Positions 33,847 through 44,492 of a DNA stretch of 64,000 bases are shown piece by piece. Each line of letters opens with the position of its first letter. Position 1 is the first letter of the stretch. The stretch lies in contig MU385865.1 in the NCBI GenBank assembly GCA_022497145.1, positions 124,001 through 188,000 on the forward strand, written 5' to 3'. The notes below the pieces were generated by a model, which saw only the letters and a program-made list of their open reading frames with translations, ran no database searches and was not told the origin of the DNA. The DNA is from Rostrohypoxylon terebratum (taxonomy: Eukaryota > Ascomycota > Sordariomycetes > Xylariales > Hypoxylaceae). Both the position numbers and the translations under genes were made by a program.

Positions 33847-34416
33847 ATGTCCACTACTTTCAACAACCTAATTGCCCGTGGCAATGTTCTCCTTTCTAGG
33901 CGGGACCTCAACATGGGAGGCGAATCTGACACCGTCGTCAATCTCATGATTGCTTTTCTTGGCGTCGCCTTTGTCGCCCTTGTTATGGTTGCTGTACTAG
34001 TCATGCTACGACGAGCAAAGCGCGAGCGACAGCTGAAGAACGAAACCTTACCCCAGTACAACGACATCAAGCACGATGACTATAACAACCACTGCCTGAC
34101 TATCCAGACCCCCAACGGCCGACAAAGTATTCTCGTTGTCAACGGTCGCCCCATGTTGGCCGACCCCAACGCGCCCCCTTATTCTCCCACCAACGTCCCC
34201 GAAATCCACATCACCTTCCCCGATGAGCAAGACGAGGCAGGTCGCCACAAGAGCGGCCGTGTCGTCGTCGTCCGAGTTGGCGAAACCTCCGTCGGCCTCG
34301 AGCCCGTGAAGGAGGAGCAGTTACCCGCCTACGAGAAGGAAAACAGCGGCTTCTACTCCATCGACATGGACCAGATTGGCGGATTAAAGGAGAAAGACCG
34401 CTCCCAATTCTCCTAA
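33847..34416 (+). CDS. Small single-pass membrane protein with LPxY motifs, function unknown
   Basis: A 189-residue intronless protein that I recognise only as a conserved fungal hypothetical. Residues 1-30 are probably lumenal or extracellular, 31-54 form one strong transmembrane helix (IAFLGVAFVALVMVAVLVML), and RRAKRER follows as a positive-inside stop. The 135-residue tail is cytosolic and hydrophilic. It carries LPQY (68-71) and LPAY (159-162), both matching LPxY, plus APPY (109-112). LPxY/PPxY motifs bind WW domains of Rsp5/Nedd4-type ubiquitin ligases, so a role as ligase adaptor or as a ubiquitinated membrane protein is a reasonable inference. The last 25 residues (FYSIDMDQIGGL, then KEKDRSQFS) look conserved. 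An in-frame Met at residue 23 is an alternative start; it would still keep the helix. Confidence 0.75.
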   Translation: MSTTFNNLIARGNVLLSRRDLNMGGESDTVVNLMIAFLGVAFVALVMVAVLVMLRRAKRERQLKNETLPQYNDIKHDDYNNHCLTIQTPNGRQSILVVNGRPMLADPNAPPYSPTNVPEIHITFPDEQDEAGRHKSGRVVVVRVGETSVGLEPVKEEQLPAYEKENSGFYSIDMDQIGGLKEKDRSQFS

Positions 34417-37400
34417 AGCCACCAACCAACTAGCACGATCTTACCGTCGGTATCACTAAGATCGCATATGCTACTCAATTATACAGCTACTACTAGCACT
34501 AGCCGACTTCCGGAGGGTTATTAAACTGGATGATGGGGGGGGGAGTATGGATGACATATATACATGCATGAGTAATGGTGTACCTATACAAATCAGATGT
34601 TTCTAAAATCTTCCCTTCCGACCGCCTCCTAGGACGGGGCGGCGAGGGAGTCGAAGGACGGACCACGGACCGCGCGGTGGATGGCGAACCTGGGATGGAC
34701 ATCATTTCGTGACTAGATCAGGCTATAGGTACACGTTGGTCCTTGTATATAACGATACCCTTTGCTTTTTGTCTTCCATTTCCTAAGGCCACGGACAACT
34801 AGCCTTTGCAGTGAGAGGCAGAAACGAGGCTACTGGGCGCGCGGTGTATATTCTCCCATTGTATACTTAAAGTAATTCGACTATACAAACAAACGATATC
34901 GTTCCTAGCAGTGCTTAGAATGTCAGTCGTCTTTTCCGCACATCTCTTGGGGTTATGAACTGTATTATCTATCCGTCTTGCTGGGATTACGTGTGACTGA
35001 AAGTGTTTTTCTTTTTACTGGTGTACGTAGAGTGATGTATAGGTACATAGGTCATAGGTATATATACGATTCAGCTAACAAAAGTATTAACATAAAAAAG
35101 TATGTACTAGCATTCAAGATACTACGTGGTAGCTGTAGATGAGCGGCGCCAAAAGCAAAGCTGAAATTTTGATAAAATAAAAAAATAAAAAACGATATCC
35201 CAAGAACTTGTTTCGAACCCTCGTAGCTCAGTTGCACATGTTTCTAACCGGGGTATTTCTCGGAGTAGAACAACAGTTGGTACAACTGAGCTAATTGGTC
35301 CATTTCAACAAGTCCTTGGAATATTGTTGGAAGGTGCACTACTGTTTTACTATATAACCTCACTGAAGGTGACTCATACAGTATGGGCAGGTTGGTTAGT
35401 GATCTCGTGATCCAGGTGTCTTCATAGAATGTCCTGATACCCACACAGGTTAGACGTCTAGTGTGAACCGAGATGGTCAAGGGTTGAGATATAAGAGCCC
35501 TTTTATACTTCCCCTCGTTCCGCATGGGATGACGTGAAACAAGCGGTGCCACCATTTGACCTCGTCATTTTGATGCTACGGCTCTAGGAGAGATGTTCGC
35601 TTAAAATTCGCGGCATAAATATACCCGAATAGATCCCGAATATATAGGTAGGTATGTAGGCACTCACAAGTCGGCAGAGGTCACGGCAAAACCATCAACA
35701 TAGTCGGACAGAATTCTACAGATTGGTCATGATGGAAGGAATCGTAAATCCTACTGGAGATAGAAAGTTGGTTTTCCTATGGAAAAACGTATCGTGGGTT
35801 TGACCTTCAGGTTTGCGTCACTCGCCTAGTTGTTCTAATGCATAGGTGACAGCTTCTTGCGTAGAGAAGGTGTTTCACTAGATACGTGGTACAGCATTGG
35901 TGCATCTGAGCTGTTGGCTTGTCGATGATCTATCGGAATACTTGACCTGCAAGTCATTATCTTATCCATGCTACTCTGCGCCGGTAGACTCGGGATCGAA
36001 GATGTCGGGTCTCCGTCGGGACCCATGCTTAGACGTCGCCAGCTATGGTTAAGAAACCCCTGCTCTTTTCATGCGTAAGAGTATTTCGGTTTACGACGAC
36101 AGCCTGAAGGCTAGTTTGGAAATCTACCAGTGTGACAACATGGATATGAAGATTCACCAATTAGACCGGATGAGGCAAAGGTCGTTGAGTTACCCCTTAA
36201 GGAGTCCACGTTTATATTTGCCGAGACATTAGTTTGGGGCGGTTAGCTACTCTTCTCTGCAACGTCGAGAAGCCGGACATACCGACGTACGTAGAAAAAA
36301 AACACAGATCCGGCTCGGACCGTAAGAGATAACTCTCTCAAAGCTCGGCGATAACCTTGAATTCTCTGAGCCGAATGCCCCCTTGCAGTGACATAGAAAT
36401 CCGGGATCTTGATGCCCTTGAACATAGACTAGGTAAAGTAGGTAGAGTCGTGCCCGCTGCGCTACAGTGACATAATGTACGCAGCTACAACTATGAGCTT
36501 GATCCTAGTCCATATCCGAATACGATGCCAGAAGAAATGGTGTATATCAAGTCCGAGGTCTCTTATTCAGCACCTACAGAATGCCGGCTTACGCATGAGA
36601 CGTAGCTCTCTAGCATCATTGGGTGAAATTTAGTGATGAAAACCCTTAACGAAGATGTAAGGTGGTAGACTTGGATCGAACTCGTTCTAACGGGAAAACT
36701 TTTTGCCCGTAGACTATCAACATGGGAGACACAATACACATTTCATGCTTCATGTGAGCGGTTTGTGAGGCTCTTGTTGACGCCAGCTTATCGCGCAACT
36801 ATGGGCCATGACGTAACACTACACTCCACGTAAGCCAACTTCAAAGTAGCATTCTGTTTGACGTGAGGGAAATATCGCGGATACACGGCATTTTACTAAA
36901 TAGAGTGACATAGAGCGAGCAGTTCCCCCTTTAGATTGGTTTGTGGTACACATCGGCGTTTCTTTCTTCGTCGCTGACATGATATCTAGACAATTTGGTA
37001 CTCGGCGGGACAAACTAGGAAATGGAGACTGAATCGACGGTAGTATATTGGAAGCCTCATTGCGGAGATGGCATATCGCTGGAGATTGGCGGCGTAACAG
37101 GTGGCTTGCCAACAGCCTTCCCATTCTCTCTGATGATTCATCAGATGCCAACTAAAATCATAGGCGACCTATTAAAATTGGAGGCCACGACTAGTTCGTC
37201 ATGAAGGCGGATAAGTTTTCCGGGATAGCCGTTCGTAGTGCGATTGGTGATATGTATCATGCTGTGGCCAAGTGACACCCGTGTATAGTAGTAGATACAC
37301 TACCAAGGCAAACTTTACCTACATAAAATCTACTCCATTAGTGAACGCCGTTTCAGGCAATGACGTTTTTTGTACAAGCGTACACTAGGTACTAGGTCAC

Positions 37401-38291
37401 TAAGTGTATGATCTGTACCCTCTCAGAAGACTGCATCGAACAGTCCACCCCGGTATCGAATATTAGTAAAACCTTCGTCGGGGAATCAATAGTTGCGAAA
37501 TAAAACAGATCCGCTATGTCTCAGCCGTGAAGTTCCGGGTTTAAACAATGGCTAGTCCAATAATATCTGCCGAAACGTAAAGTCGGCAGCCTATGTTCTA
37601 CGCTGGTGTGAGTGACATGGACGGCCTTGTGTTGTCCGCGAGGAAATTAAAAAGCCGAATTAGTAACCAGGTGTGGGGTTGTCACCGGCTCGTTGCCGTA
37701 GATGAAATACGGTGCTGACTGCATATTGCTGTGTAAGCACGCAAAGAATTATAAGTGCCGATTAATGGCCAGGGAAATACCTGATAACTGGGATTGATCG
37801 GCAACTGGACAATATTTATATGTGATATCATTGGTTATCCAGGTTCAATAGTTGTAGACATGGATATTCACAAATGCGAGGGAGGGATGCCAGGGAAGTT
37901 CCCAGGCGGGCTCCCCCACCGAGTGCCGTGTCGCGTTTTCTCGAGTACCTAATGCCTCAATGTCTTAAAACTAAACTCCGCCAACACCGATATCTCCTAA
38001 TTAGTTCAATTCAACACGTAAGATTCCCCTGGTAGTGATTTGATCATTGGCGGTAGGATCCCAGGAGAGGTGACTGGCGGGGCTTGATTATTGGCGTGAA
38101 ATTCCGCTGAACTTGTAAGTTGACTGATAGGTGGATGTCCAAGACTCAGCTGGGAAGGTAGCAGAGTAGCAAACAGCTACCATGCGCCCGTTCATGGTTT
38201 ATATAAAGTTTCTCTCGTAACGTCCTGTGTCGTAATAAGCGGTGCAATTTTCTGCTAAAAGACCAGGACACAATTCTCAGAATCAACCACT
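34417..38291. other. 3.9-kb intergenic region, no supported protein gene
   Basis: No protein gene supported. A tRNA-like hairpin with Pol III-type signals lies at 35185-35294 (separate entry). Open frames of 60-110 codons at 35244-35555, 35835-36026, 36243-36425 and 36819-37151, all minus, have no recognisable motifs. The lack of any strong frame over 3.9 kb and the damaged SDR gene next door fit a region of decayed sequence. Confidence 0.4.
35185..35294 (-). other. tRNA-like hairpin with A-box, B-box and T-run
   Basis: Tentative. Read on the minus strand, TAGCTCAGTTG (35293-35283) matches the tRNA A-box start. It pairs perfectly over 11 bp with CAACTGAGCTA (35234-35224). Right after comes GGGTTCGAAAC (about 35220-35210), a good B-box, and some 20 bases on a CGTTTTTTATTTTTTTATTTT run that would stop Pol III. 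The D-arm lacks its pairing GAGC, the T-stem does not pair and the acceptor ends do not match, so this is not a working tRNA. It may be a tRNA-derived relic, a SINE-like fragment or chance. Confidence 0.3.
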
Positions 38292-39193
38292 ATGGCAACA
38301 TCCGCAGCGAATCGGGAAGCTATTTCCAAATTCACTAGTATCATACATAAAGATACGTATGAGTACATATCTCCGAAAAAGTTGAACCTCTCTGGAAGAT
38401 CGGTATTTATCACCGGTGCATCCAAGGGCGTCGGAAAGGAGACAGCACTCAGCTTCGCGGCAGCTGGTTGTAGTAAAATAGGCATTGGTGCTCGGTCCGA
38501 TCTAGCAGGTGTGGCGGCTGTGATAAAGGAAGCAGCAAGAAAGGCCGGTCGCAAGGATGAGCCTCAAGTTGTGACGGTGAAAATTGATGTTACGTCGGAG
38601 GCCAGCGTCGAGGCAGCTGCAAAGATTGTTTCCGATGAATTCGGGGGAAAGTTGGATATTCTAATAAACAACGCCGGCTATTTGCCGGAGTGGCTTCAAG
38701 TTGCCACCTCCAAGACCGACGAGTGGTGGACTACATACGAGGTTAACGTCAAGGGGGTTTACCTTTGTAGCCGATATTTCATTCCGCTACTTCTTGAGGG
38801 GAGCCTAAAGACCAACGTCCTCACGACAAGTGCCGGGGCCATTGCAGTCATGCCCAGCGGTTCTGCCTACCAATCTAGCAAATTCACGGTTTGCCGACTC
38901 GCGGAATTCATAGCAGCGGAATACCAGGACTAAGGTCTAATCTGCTTCGCGCTTCATCCCGGCGGCATCAAGACAGAGCTGGCGTTCCATATGCCCAAGC
39001 CCATGCATGCAATCTTGGTCGATGAGCCACAATTGCCAGGAGATTGCGTCGTGTGGTTGACTTCGGAAAAACGCCCGTGGCTTAATGGCCGATTTGTGTG
39101 AACTCTAAGTGGGATATGGAAGAGCTCGAGGCTAGGAAGGACGACATCGTGAAGCAAGACCTATTGAAGTTCAGGATGACGACAGCGATGTAG
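38292..39193 (+). pseudogene. Broken short-chain dehydrogenase/reductase gene
   Basis: The first 213 codons encode a classical SDR: cofactor loop TGASKGVG (41-48), NNAG (126-129), the Ser near 180 and the catalytic pair Y193/K197 in SAYQSSK. A TAA at 38931-38933 then ends the frame, yet the same frame goes on after it with the conserved SDR continuation CFALHPGGIKTEL and PWLNGRF. A TGA follows at 39100-39102, where a 2-base frame change restores KWDMEELEARKDDIVKQDLL up to TAG at 39191-39193. So there are two lesions: a stop, most simply a Gln codon CAA turned to TAA, and a small indel (a TG duplication in GTGTG). A truncated protein without the PG motif and C-terminal helices would probably be inactive. 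Sequencing error or an unrecognised intron are alternatives. Confidence 0.75.
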
Positions 39194-39383
39194 TCGCGTA
39201 CAAGCAAGGTGCATAAGAGACATCGAAAAAGAAGTACAGTAGGATCCTTGCAGTGTGTAATTGATATATACTTTCTCAAGATGTGTCCATAATTATTCAA
39301 TGTTGAAGAGATGGAGAGATGAAGTTGAAATTCGAAGGATCCAATAGGATTTATTAGGTAAGCAGATACTAGGTACCTTACGT

Positions 39384-39410
39384 AATGGGTACAATGGGTA
39401 CAATGGGTAC
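39384..39410. repeat. Three-copy 9-bp tandem repeat
   Basis: AATGGGTAC repeated three times without change, between the broken SDR gene and GPI13. Confidence 0.9.
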
Positions 39411-39773
39411 ATCTTAATGCCACCAGGACAACCTTAAACCTGGGAATGGCAGGAACCAATAGCCGTGCAGGGTTTCGTCATAATACCGCATTCATGGATG
39501 TACCCATGTATCAATAAACTGTAAGTGGAATCTTAACCTTGACGGTTCCCACAGCTAAACTTAAGCTTCTTTTTTGAACACGACGTTCCTTTTCACGTGT
39601 TTACGTTTTACTTCAACCTTCCTGTACTTCTGCGACATAGCATTTCTTTAATACTTGCGGCTTCTAGCCGTGCACTTTCTTTATTTCGAATTTCTCTTCT
39701 TGGTAGGAACTGCACATAGAAGATCAATGGCTACATCTAATCCGTAAACGACGCGTTAATTATTTTCTTCCCC

Positions 39774-39808
39774 CACGATACACGATACACGATCCACGAC
39801 CCACGACC
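39774..39808. repeat. Five-copy heptamer in the GPI13 leader
   Basis: Units CACGATA, CACGATA, CACGATC, CACGACC, CACGACC end eight bases before the annotated GPI13 ATG. An upstream ATG at 39810 follows the array directly and opens an overlapping out-of-frame reading frame. Confidence 0.85.
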
Positions 39809-39816
39809 CATGAAAT

Positions 39817-42800
39817 ATGCCCTCCCGGAACACCCGATCAAAACCCGCCAGCGAATATCAGAACATCGCAGCAGAATGGGCCCGCGCACAACAACAATAC
39901 AAAGAAGACCATGAAGCTTCCGAAGCAGAAGATGCCAAGCGTGCTGCTCTTGAAGTTCGTCGAAAGACAGCTTTTGAGCGCCGATGTCTTTGGACTTTAG
40001 GTTTTTGGGTTTGGTTGTTGTGTATACACATCGTTGGTATACTACTCTTTACTAGCGGCTTCCTCTTGACCAGGCTGGTTCTGGACGAGCGATCAGAGTG
40101 CGCTAGCCCACCTATTGAGCCGTTGCTAGAATGGGAAGGGAAGGGTTCTATAGACGGTGGCTGTTGGCACCCCAAGACTTTTGACAAGGCTGTCGTGGTT
40201 CTGATAGATGCCTTACGATATGATTTCACAATTCCGATCGAAGACAAGGATGTTGCAGCCATCTATCATAATGCGCTCCCCTTTCTCTACGAGACCTCGG
40301 TCCAATCTCCCGAAAACGCATTCCTGCGACCATTCATTGCAGATCCTCCGACTACGACTCTTCAAAGGCTGAAAGGTCTAACGACCGGAACTTTACCTAC
40401 GTTTGTTGATGCGGGTTCTAACTTTGCTGGAACAGCTATAGAAGAGGATAATCTATTAATACAGTGGAGGGGCCAAGGAAAGCGAATCGTTCACCTAGGA
40501 GACGATACCTGGACTGCTCTGTTCCCCGATTATTTCCAGCCAAATATCAGCAGAGCCTACGATAGCCTCAACGTCTGGGATCTCCACACAGTGGATAATG
40601 GCGTGATAGACCACATCTTCCCATTGTTGAAATCCAACCAAACGCAGCAATGGGATGTCCTCATAGGGCATCTTCTTGGCGTGGACCATGCTGGTCATCG
40701 ATATGGACCCAATCATGCCGCTATGACTACCAAGCTTCAACAAATGAATAATTTCATCCAAGATCTTGTAAAAGAGATCGATGACGAAACGCTATTGGTT
40801 GTCATGGGTGACCATGGCATGGATGGGAAAGGTGATCACGGTGGTGAAAGCGACGACGAGATTGAGGCAGCTTTATGGATGTACTCCAAGAAGCCAGTTT
40901 TCGGTCGCACGCAACCCGAATTCAAGACGCCACCGGCGACGGCAAAAATTCGGCCGGTAAATCAAATCGATTTGGTTCCAACTTTGGCTCTCCTGTTGGG
41001 TATTCCCATACCGTACAATAACCTCGGCCGACCCATTGAGGAAGCTTTTGCCGGTCTTAGAGGGAATGCTTGGGACTATCTAGCTGCTGCTTCTAGCATA
41101 ACGTCTGCCGGCATCAGAAGATACCAAGCGTCCTATTTCAAGGCTCGCGGTATTGAACCCAGCACCCATCCCGGATCTCCTGCATCACTTTGGAATAATG
41201 CCGAGGCTCTTATCCAGACGACCACCAAATCGTGGAAAGAAGTATACGATGCCTATACTGCTTACCAGGAGGTGACCTTAGGTTTATGCAAGGACCTTTG
41301 GGCTCGATTTGATATCACAAGGATTGCATTGGGCCTTGTGGTAATGGCATTCGGTGTGATTACGTTATTACTTTACGTCTCAAGAGATGCGGATGAAGAC
41401 TTTGCCGTTTTAGATGATGCTGATTTAGACTTTGCAGAAAAGAGCTTGGAATTGCAAGGTTCCAAAGAACCAGAAGTTGCATCTTACAAGAGCCTAAGCA
41501 AGTCACTTTTCAAGGCAGGGCTCTTAGGCGGCGGATTAATCGGGGTTCTCGGTTTTGCGCTCGTTCAACTCACGGGGTCCGATGAATGGTTATTAGCTGT
41601 TGCTGCGACCGCCATTGGAAGTATAGTCGCCGTATCCGGTATTTTACTTAAGATCCGTGGAATACATATACTTAACCTCCTACCAAGCACCCCTTGGGGA
41701 TGGCTATCCGTCATATTCACGCTCAGCCAATCTATCGGCTTTGCCTCTAACTCGTACACGATATGGGAAGACTCAATATCATTGTTCTTCCTTTCGACCT
41801 TTGGTCTTTTGAGTGCTGTATCCGCGCTCCAACGACCATTGATTCGCGATCGGACATTAGGAGTTTATCACTCTATCTTATTCGTCGTCCTTGGACGACT
41901 AGCCTCCTTTTCAAAACTCTGCAGAGACGAGCAGATGCCATACTGCACATCGACCTACTATGCCTCCGCCAACTCTTCCACATCAGCTCCCTGGCAATTG
42001 GCGATACCTTTTGCCGTGTTCCTTCTTCTCCCATCTATCATTAAATCATATATGAAGACCTCGCGGTCATACGAGGGTCTTGCGCCCCTGTGGGTCGGCT
42101 ACGTTTTTCGGGCCGGCCTCTTCCTCTCTGCCGTCTATTGGACTCTCGATGCTGCAGCTAACGGAGGTTGGATTACATCACTTTCGGAGAAGATGCTGAA
42201 AACTATCCACGTTTCTATCGCTCAACTAGTCCTAGCACTAGCTGTTATAGCCGGCACCACTGCATTCGCTTGGGCACCCCCCTGCGTTTCCATCCTCACG
42301 ACGTCGAAGAACATCCGCACGGCCCAAGTCACCATCCTCGGATACGCCAATGTCAACGGCGCGCGCTACCTCTTCCTTCCAATCAACGTCGCATGCGCCT
42401 GCATCCTTCTCTCGAAGCCCATGGGCGGCGGCGCCATCGCCATCATGCTGTGGCAGATCCTCTCACTAGTTGAGATCCTCGACCTAAACGACCTGAACAC
42501 CGAGTCGATCGGCCCCATCGCCCTCGCCCTCCTCGGCAACTTCCACTTCTTCAAGACGGGCCACCAGGCCGTCCTCGCCTCCATCCAATGGGACTCCGCC
42601 TTCATCCCTCTCACCACCATCAGCTACCCCTGGAGTCCTCTCGCCATCACCCTCAACACGTTCGCCGCGCAGATCCTAGCCACGGCCGCCGTGCCCCTCC
42701 TCGTCCTCTGGAAAACAAGCCCCAGGCGCAAGGGCCTCCTGGAAAGCACGAGCCGTGCCCTCGGCGCCTTCGTCGCCTTCTACGCCGTCGAGAGCTTAGC

Positions 42801-42981
42801 CACGATGGCCTGGGCCGGACACCTACGCCGCCATCTCATGCTCTACCGCGTCTTCTGCCCTAGGTACATGGTGGCCGCCGCGGCGCTCTTGGTCGTGGAT
42901 CTGGTGGGGACCGCGATCGCGCTTTTGGGCGTGCGCACGAATACGCTGGCGGTTGCGGAGGTGTTTGGGTTCGCGGATTAG
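39817..42981 (+). CDS. GPI13: GPI ethanolamine phosphate transferase 3
   Basis: A 1054-residue intronless ER membrane protein matching Gpi13/PIG-O, which adds the bridging ethanolamine phosphate to the third mannose of the GPI precursor. The first transmembrane helix is at about 59-86. The lumenal alkaline-phosphatase-type catalytic domain follows, with VVVLIDALRYDF (metal-binding D131), the nucleophile region DPPTTTLQRLKGLTTG (Thr near 179-181), GVDHAGHRYGP (D290, H291, H294) and MGDHGMDGKGDHGGES (D332, H333, D340, H341). About a dozen further helices fill 500-1054. Length fits the family. The ATG has A at -3; an upstream ATG seven bases before starts an overlapping frame of 34 codons. Up to about 42.29 kb the codons are AT-tolerant, after that third positions are almost all G or C. 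Confidence 0.92.
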   Translation: MPSRNTRSKPASEYQNIAAEWARAQQQYKEDHEASEAEDAKRAALEVRRKTAFERRCLWTLGFWVWLLCIHIVGILLFTSGFLLTRLVLDERSECASPPIEPLLEWEGKGSIDGGCWHPKTFDKAVVVLIDALRYDFTIPIEDKDVAAIYHNALPFLYETSVQSPENAFLRPFIADPPTTTLQRLKGLTTGTLPTFVDAGSNFAGTAIEEDNLLIQWRGQGKRIVHLGDDTWTALFPDYFQPNISRAYDSLNVWDLHTVDNGVIDHIFPLLKSNQTQQWDVLIGHLLGVDHAGHRYGPNHAAMTTKLQQMNNFIQDLVKEIDDETLLVVMGDHGMDGKGDHGGESDDEIEAALWMYSKKPVFGRTQPEFKTPPATAKIRPVNQIDLVPTLALLLGIPIPYNNLGRPIEEAFAGLRGNAWDYLAAASSITSAGIRRYQASYFKARGIEPSTHPGSPASLWNNAEALIQTTTKSWKEVYDAYTAYQEVTLGLCKDLWARFDITRIALGLVVMAFGVITLLLYVSRDADEDFAVLDDADLDFAEKSLELQGSKEPEVASYKSLSKSLFKAGLLGGGLIGVLGFALVQLTGSDEWLLAVAATAIGSIVAVSGILLKIRGIHILNLLPSTPWGWLSVIFTLSQSIGFASNSYTIWEDSISLFFLSTFGLLSAVSALQRPLIRDRTLGVYHSILFVVLGRLASFSKLCRDEQMPYCTSTYYASANSSTSAPWQLAIPFAVFLLLPSIIKSYMKTSRSYEGLAPLWVGYVFRAGLFLSAVYWTLDAAANGGWITSLSEKMLKTIHVSIAQLVLALAVIAGTTAFAWAPPCVSILTTSKNIRTAQVTILGYANVNGARYLFLPINVACACILLSKPMGGGAIAIMLWQILSLVEILDLNDLNTESIGPIALALLGNFHFFKTGHQAVLASIQWDSAFIPLTTISYPWSPLAITLNTFAAQILATAAVPLLVLWKTSPRRKGLLESTSRALGAFVAFYAVESLATMAWAGHLRRHLMLYRVFCPRYMVAAAALLVVDLVGTAIALLGVRTNTLAVAEVFGFAD

Positions 42982-44492
42982 GTAGTGGTGATAGGAGATT
43001 AGATTACCTTGGGAAGAAGTAAGGGGGGAGAGGGGGGGTTGGAGATTGCGTGCAAACGATACGTATGCATGAAATCGCCGATGGGAGTATGCAAGGAGAG
43101 AGATGAAATGAAATGAAAAGAATTCGTGTCTATAGTTACAGTTGTGGTCAATCGATCATAGAGTACCTGCCTAGGAAATGGTGTAGATTAAAAAAGAAAG
43201 CCCAGTTTCATATGTGCACTCCAACGGTGGTGATTAATCATACATGTGGTTGCTGAATCGAATCGAATCGCAATGCGCAAGAGCGATAATCCAACACCTA
43301 GGACCTAGGTATCTGTCTACTAGGCAGATTCTGAGCTGCTTGTTATTAGACAACCATGTTCACGATATCAAGGCTGAATCGAACATCTCATAACTATCTC
43401 CAATTGTGGCGTTCCATAAACCATCTAGATTCTAGGTACCTACCCGCAGCTATTTCCCTACCTGTACTTACTCACGCCACCCAACCTTCCCACGCGGGAC
43501 GGCGGCGAGCATCCACGTTTGTGCAGATGTGCAAGTATATAAATATATATACGAAGTATACCTTATATATATACCTGTCTAGTAGGTACCCACCCAGACA
43601 GCTACCCGCCGATCACATCTCAGCCATGACCGAGCACGCGGGAGAAATGACACGCATGTCCCCGCCCGTCCCCGCCCGCCGATCGTCAGGGCGATAGTGC
43701 GAGGGGAAACAAAATGTGGCTCCGCGCAGATCGATCAGTCTGTGGTCGATACCTACTAGGGAAACTTGCGTTACCAATTAGCGGGACTTCATCGCACCCA
43801 AGAATAGACTCCATGTTATATCCATGTTTTCGTTCGTGTATTATTACAAGTGAACTGAGTGAAAACAAATCATCATATATGTGCAAGGCGGAGTGTCTTG
43901 AGGGTGTCATCGGATTGTATTTTTATCGATCCGGCAGGCTCTCTTCTATACTTAATGATTAAGTAATAAGTCCTCGCGGGCGAGGCAGGCTGTAAAAATT
44001 ATGTACATGAATTCTATTTTCGTTGTGTTAGCACTGTTAAACTCGTGCTTCGCCCCCCATCCGTGGCTGTCTCAGATACATCACTACATGTTCTGATTGA
44101 CGACCACCCTATCCGCTTTATCCACGCATTGAGAGATCCGAAGGATTTCTCATGCTCATGCTCATGCACCTTGTCGCATTTTGTAAGCCCTTTCTATTGT
44201 TGCATGAAAATGGTACGGGGACCATTAGTATAAATATAAAAAACCGAAAATGATGCGCAAAGTTGTGTATCCCATATAAAAAAGACAAAAAAGAAGCCGG
44301 AGAATGTTGTGTGGGTATCAATAATGCGCCGTTGTATCGTGGTACCGATTCGTAAAAGATGCCGTCCCTTATCCAAATCCTTGCCCCCAAGAGTGAGCAT
44401 GGAATATGTCCAGTCCTATACCAAAGACTCCCTTAAAATAAACAGCCCCCTAGATTCGAATGTAATCACCGGTTACGGGCCGGTTTGATAGG
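42982..44492. other. Intergenic region with CCTAGG motif
   Basis: About 1.5 kb between convergent genes. It holds ACACCTAGGACCTAGGTAT at 43294-43312, one of the best copies of the dispersed palindrome, a GAATC microrepeat (43256-43270) and AT-rich TATATA stretches (43536-43575). No supported gene. Confidence 0.45.

Larger units (their letters stand above)
39194..39816. other. Upstream region of GPI13
   Basis: This 623-bp stretch holds a three-copy 9-bp repeat (39384-39410) and a five-unit 7-bp repeat just before the GPI13 start. A pyrimidine-rich stretch (about 39640-39700) is typical of fungal promoters. No gene seen. Confidence 0.45.

Noticed and set aside
38292..38933. SDR frame as a complete short gene
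   Set aside because: The conserved SDR C-terminal motifs follow in frame after the stop, so the gene is better read as broken.
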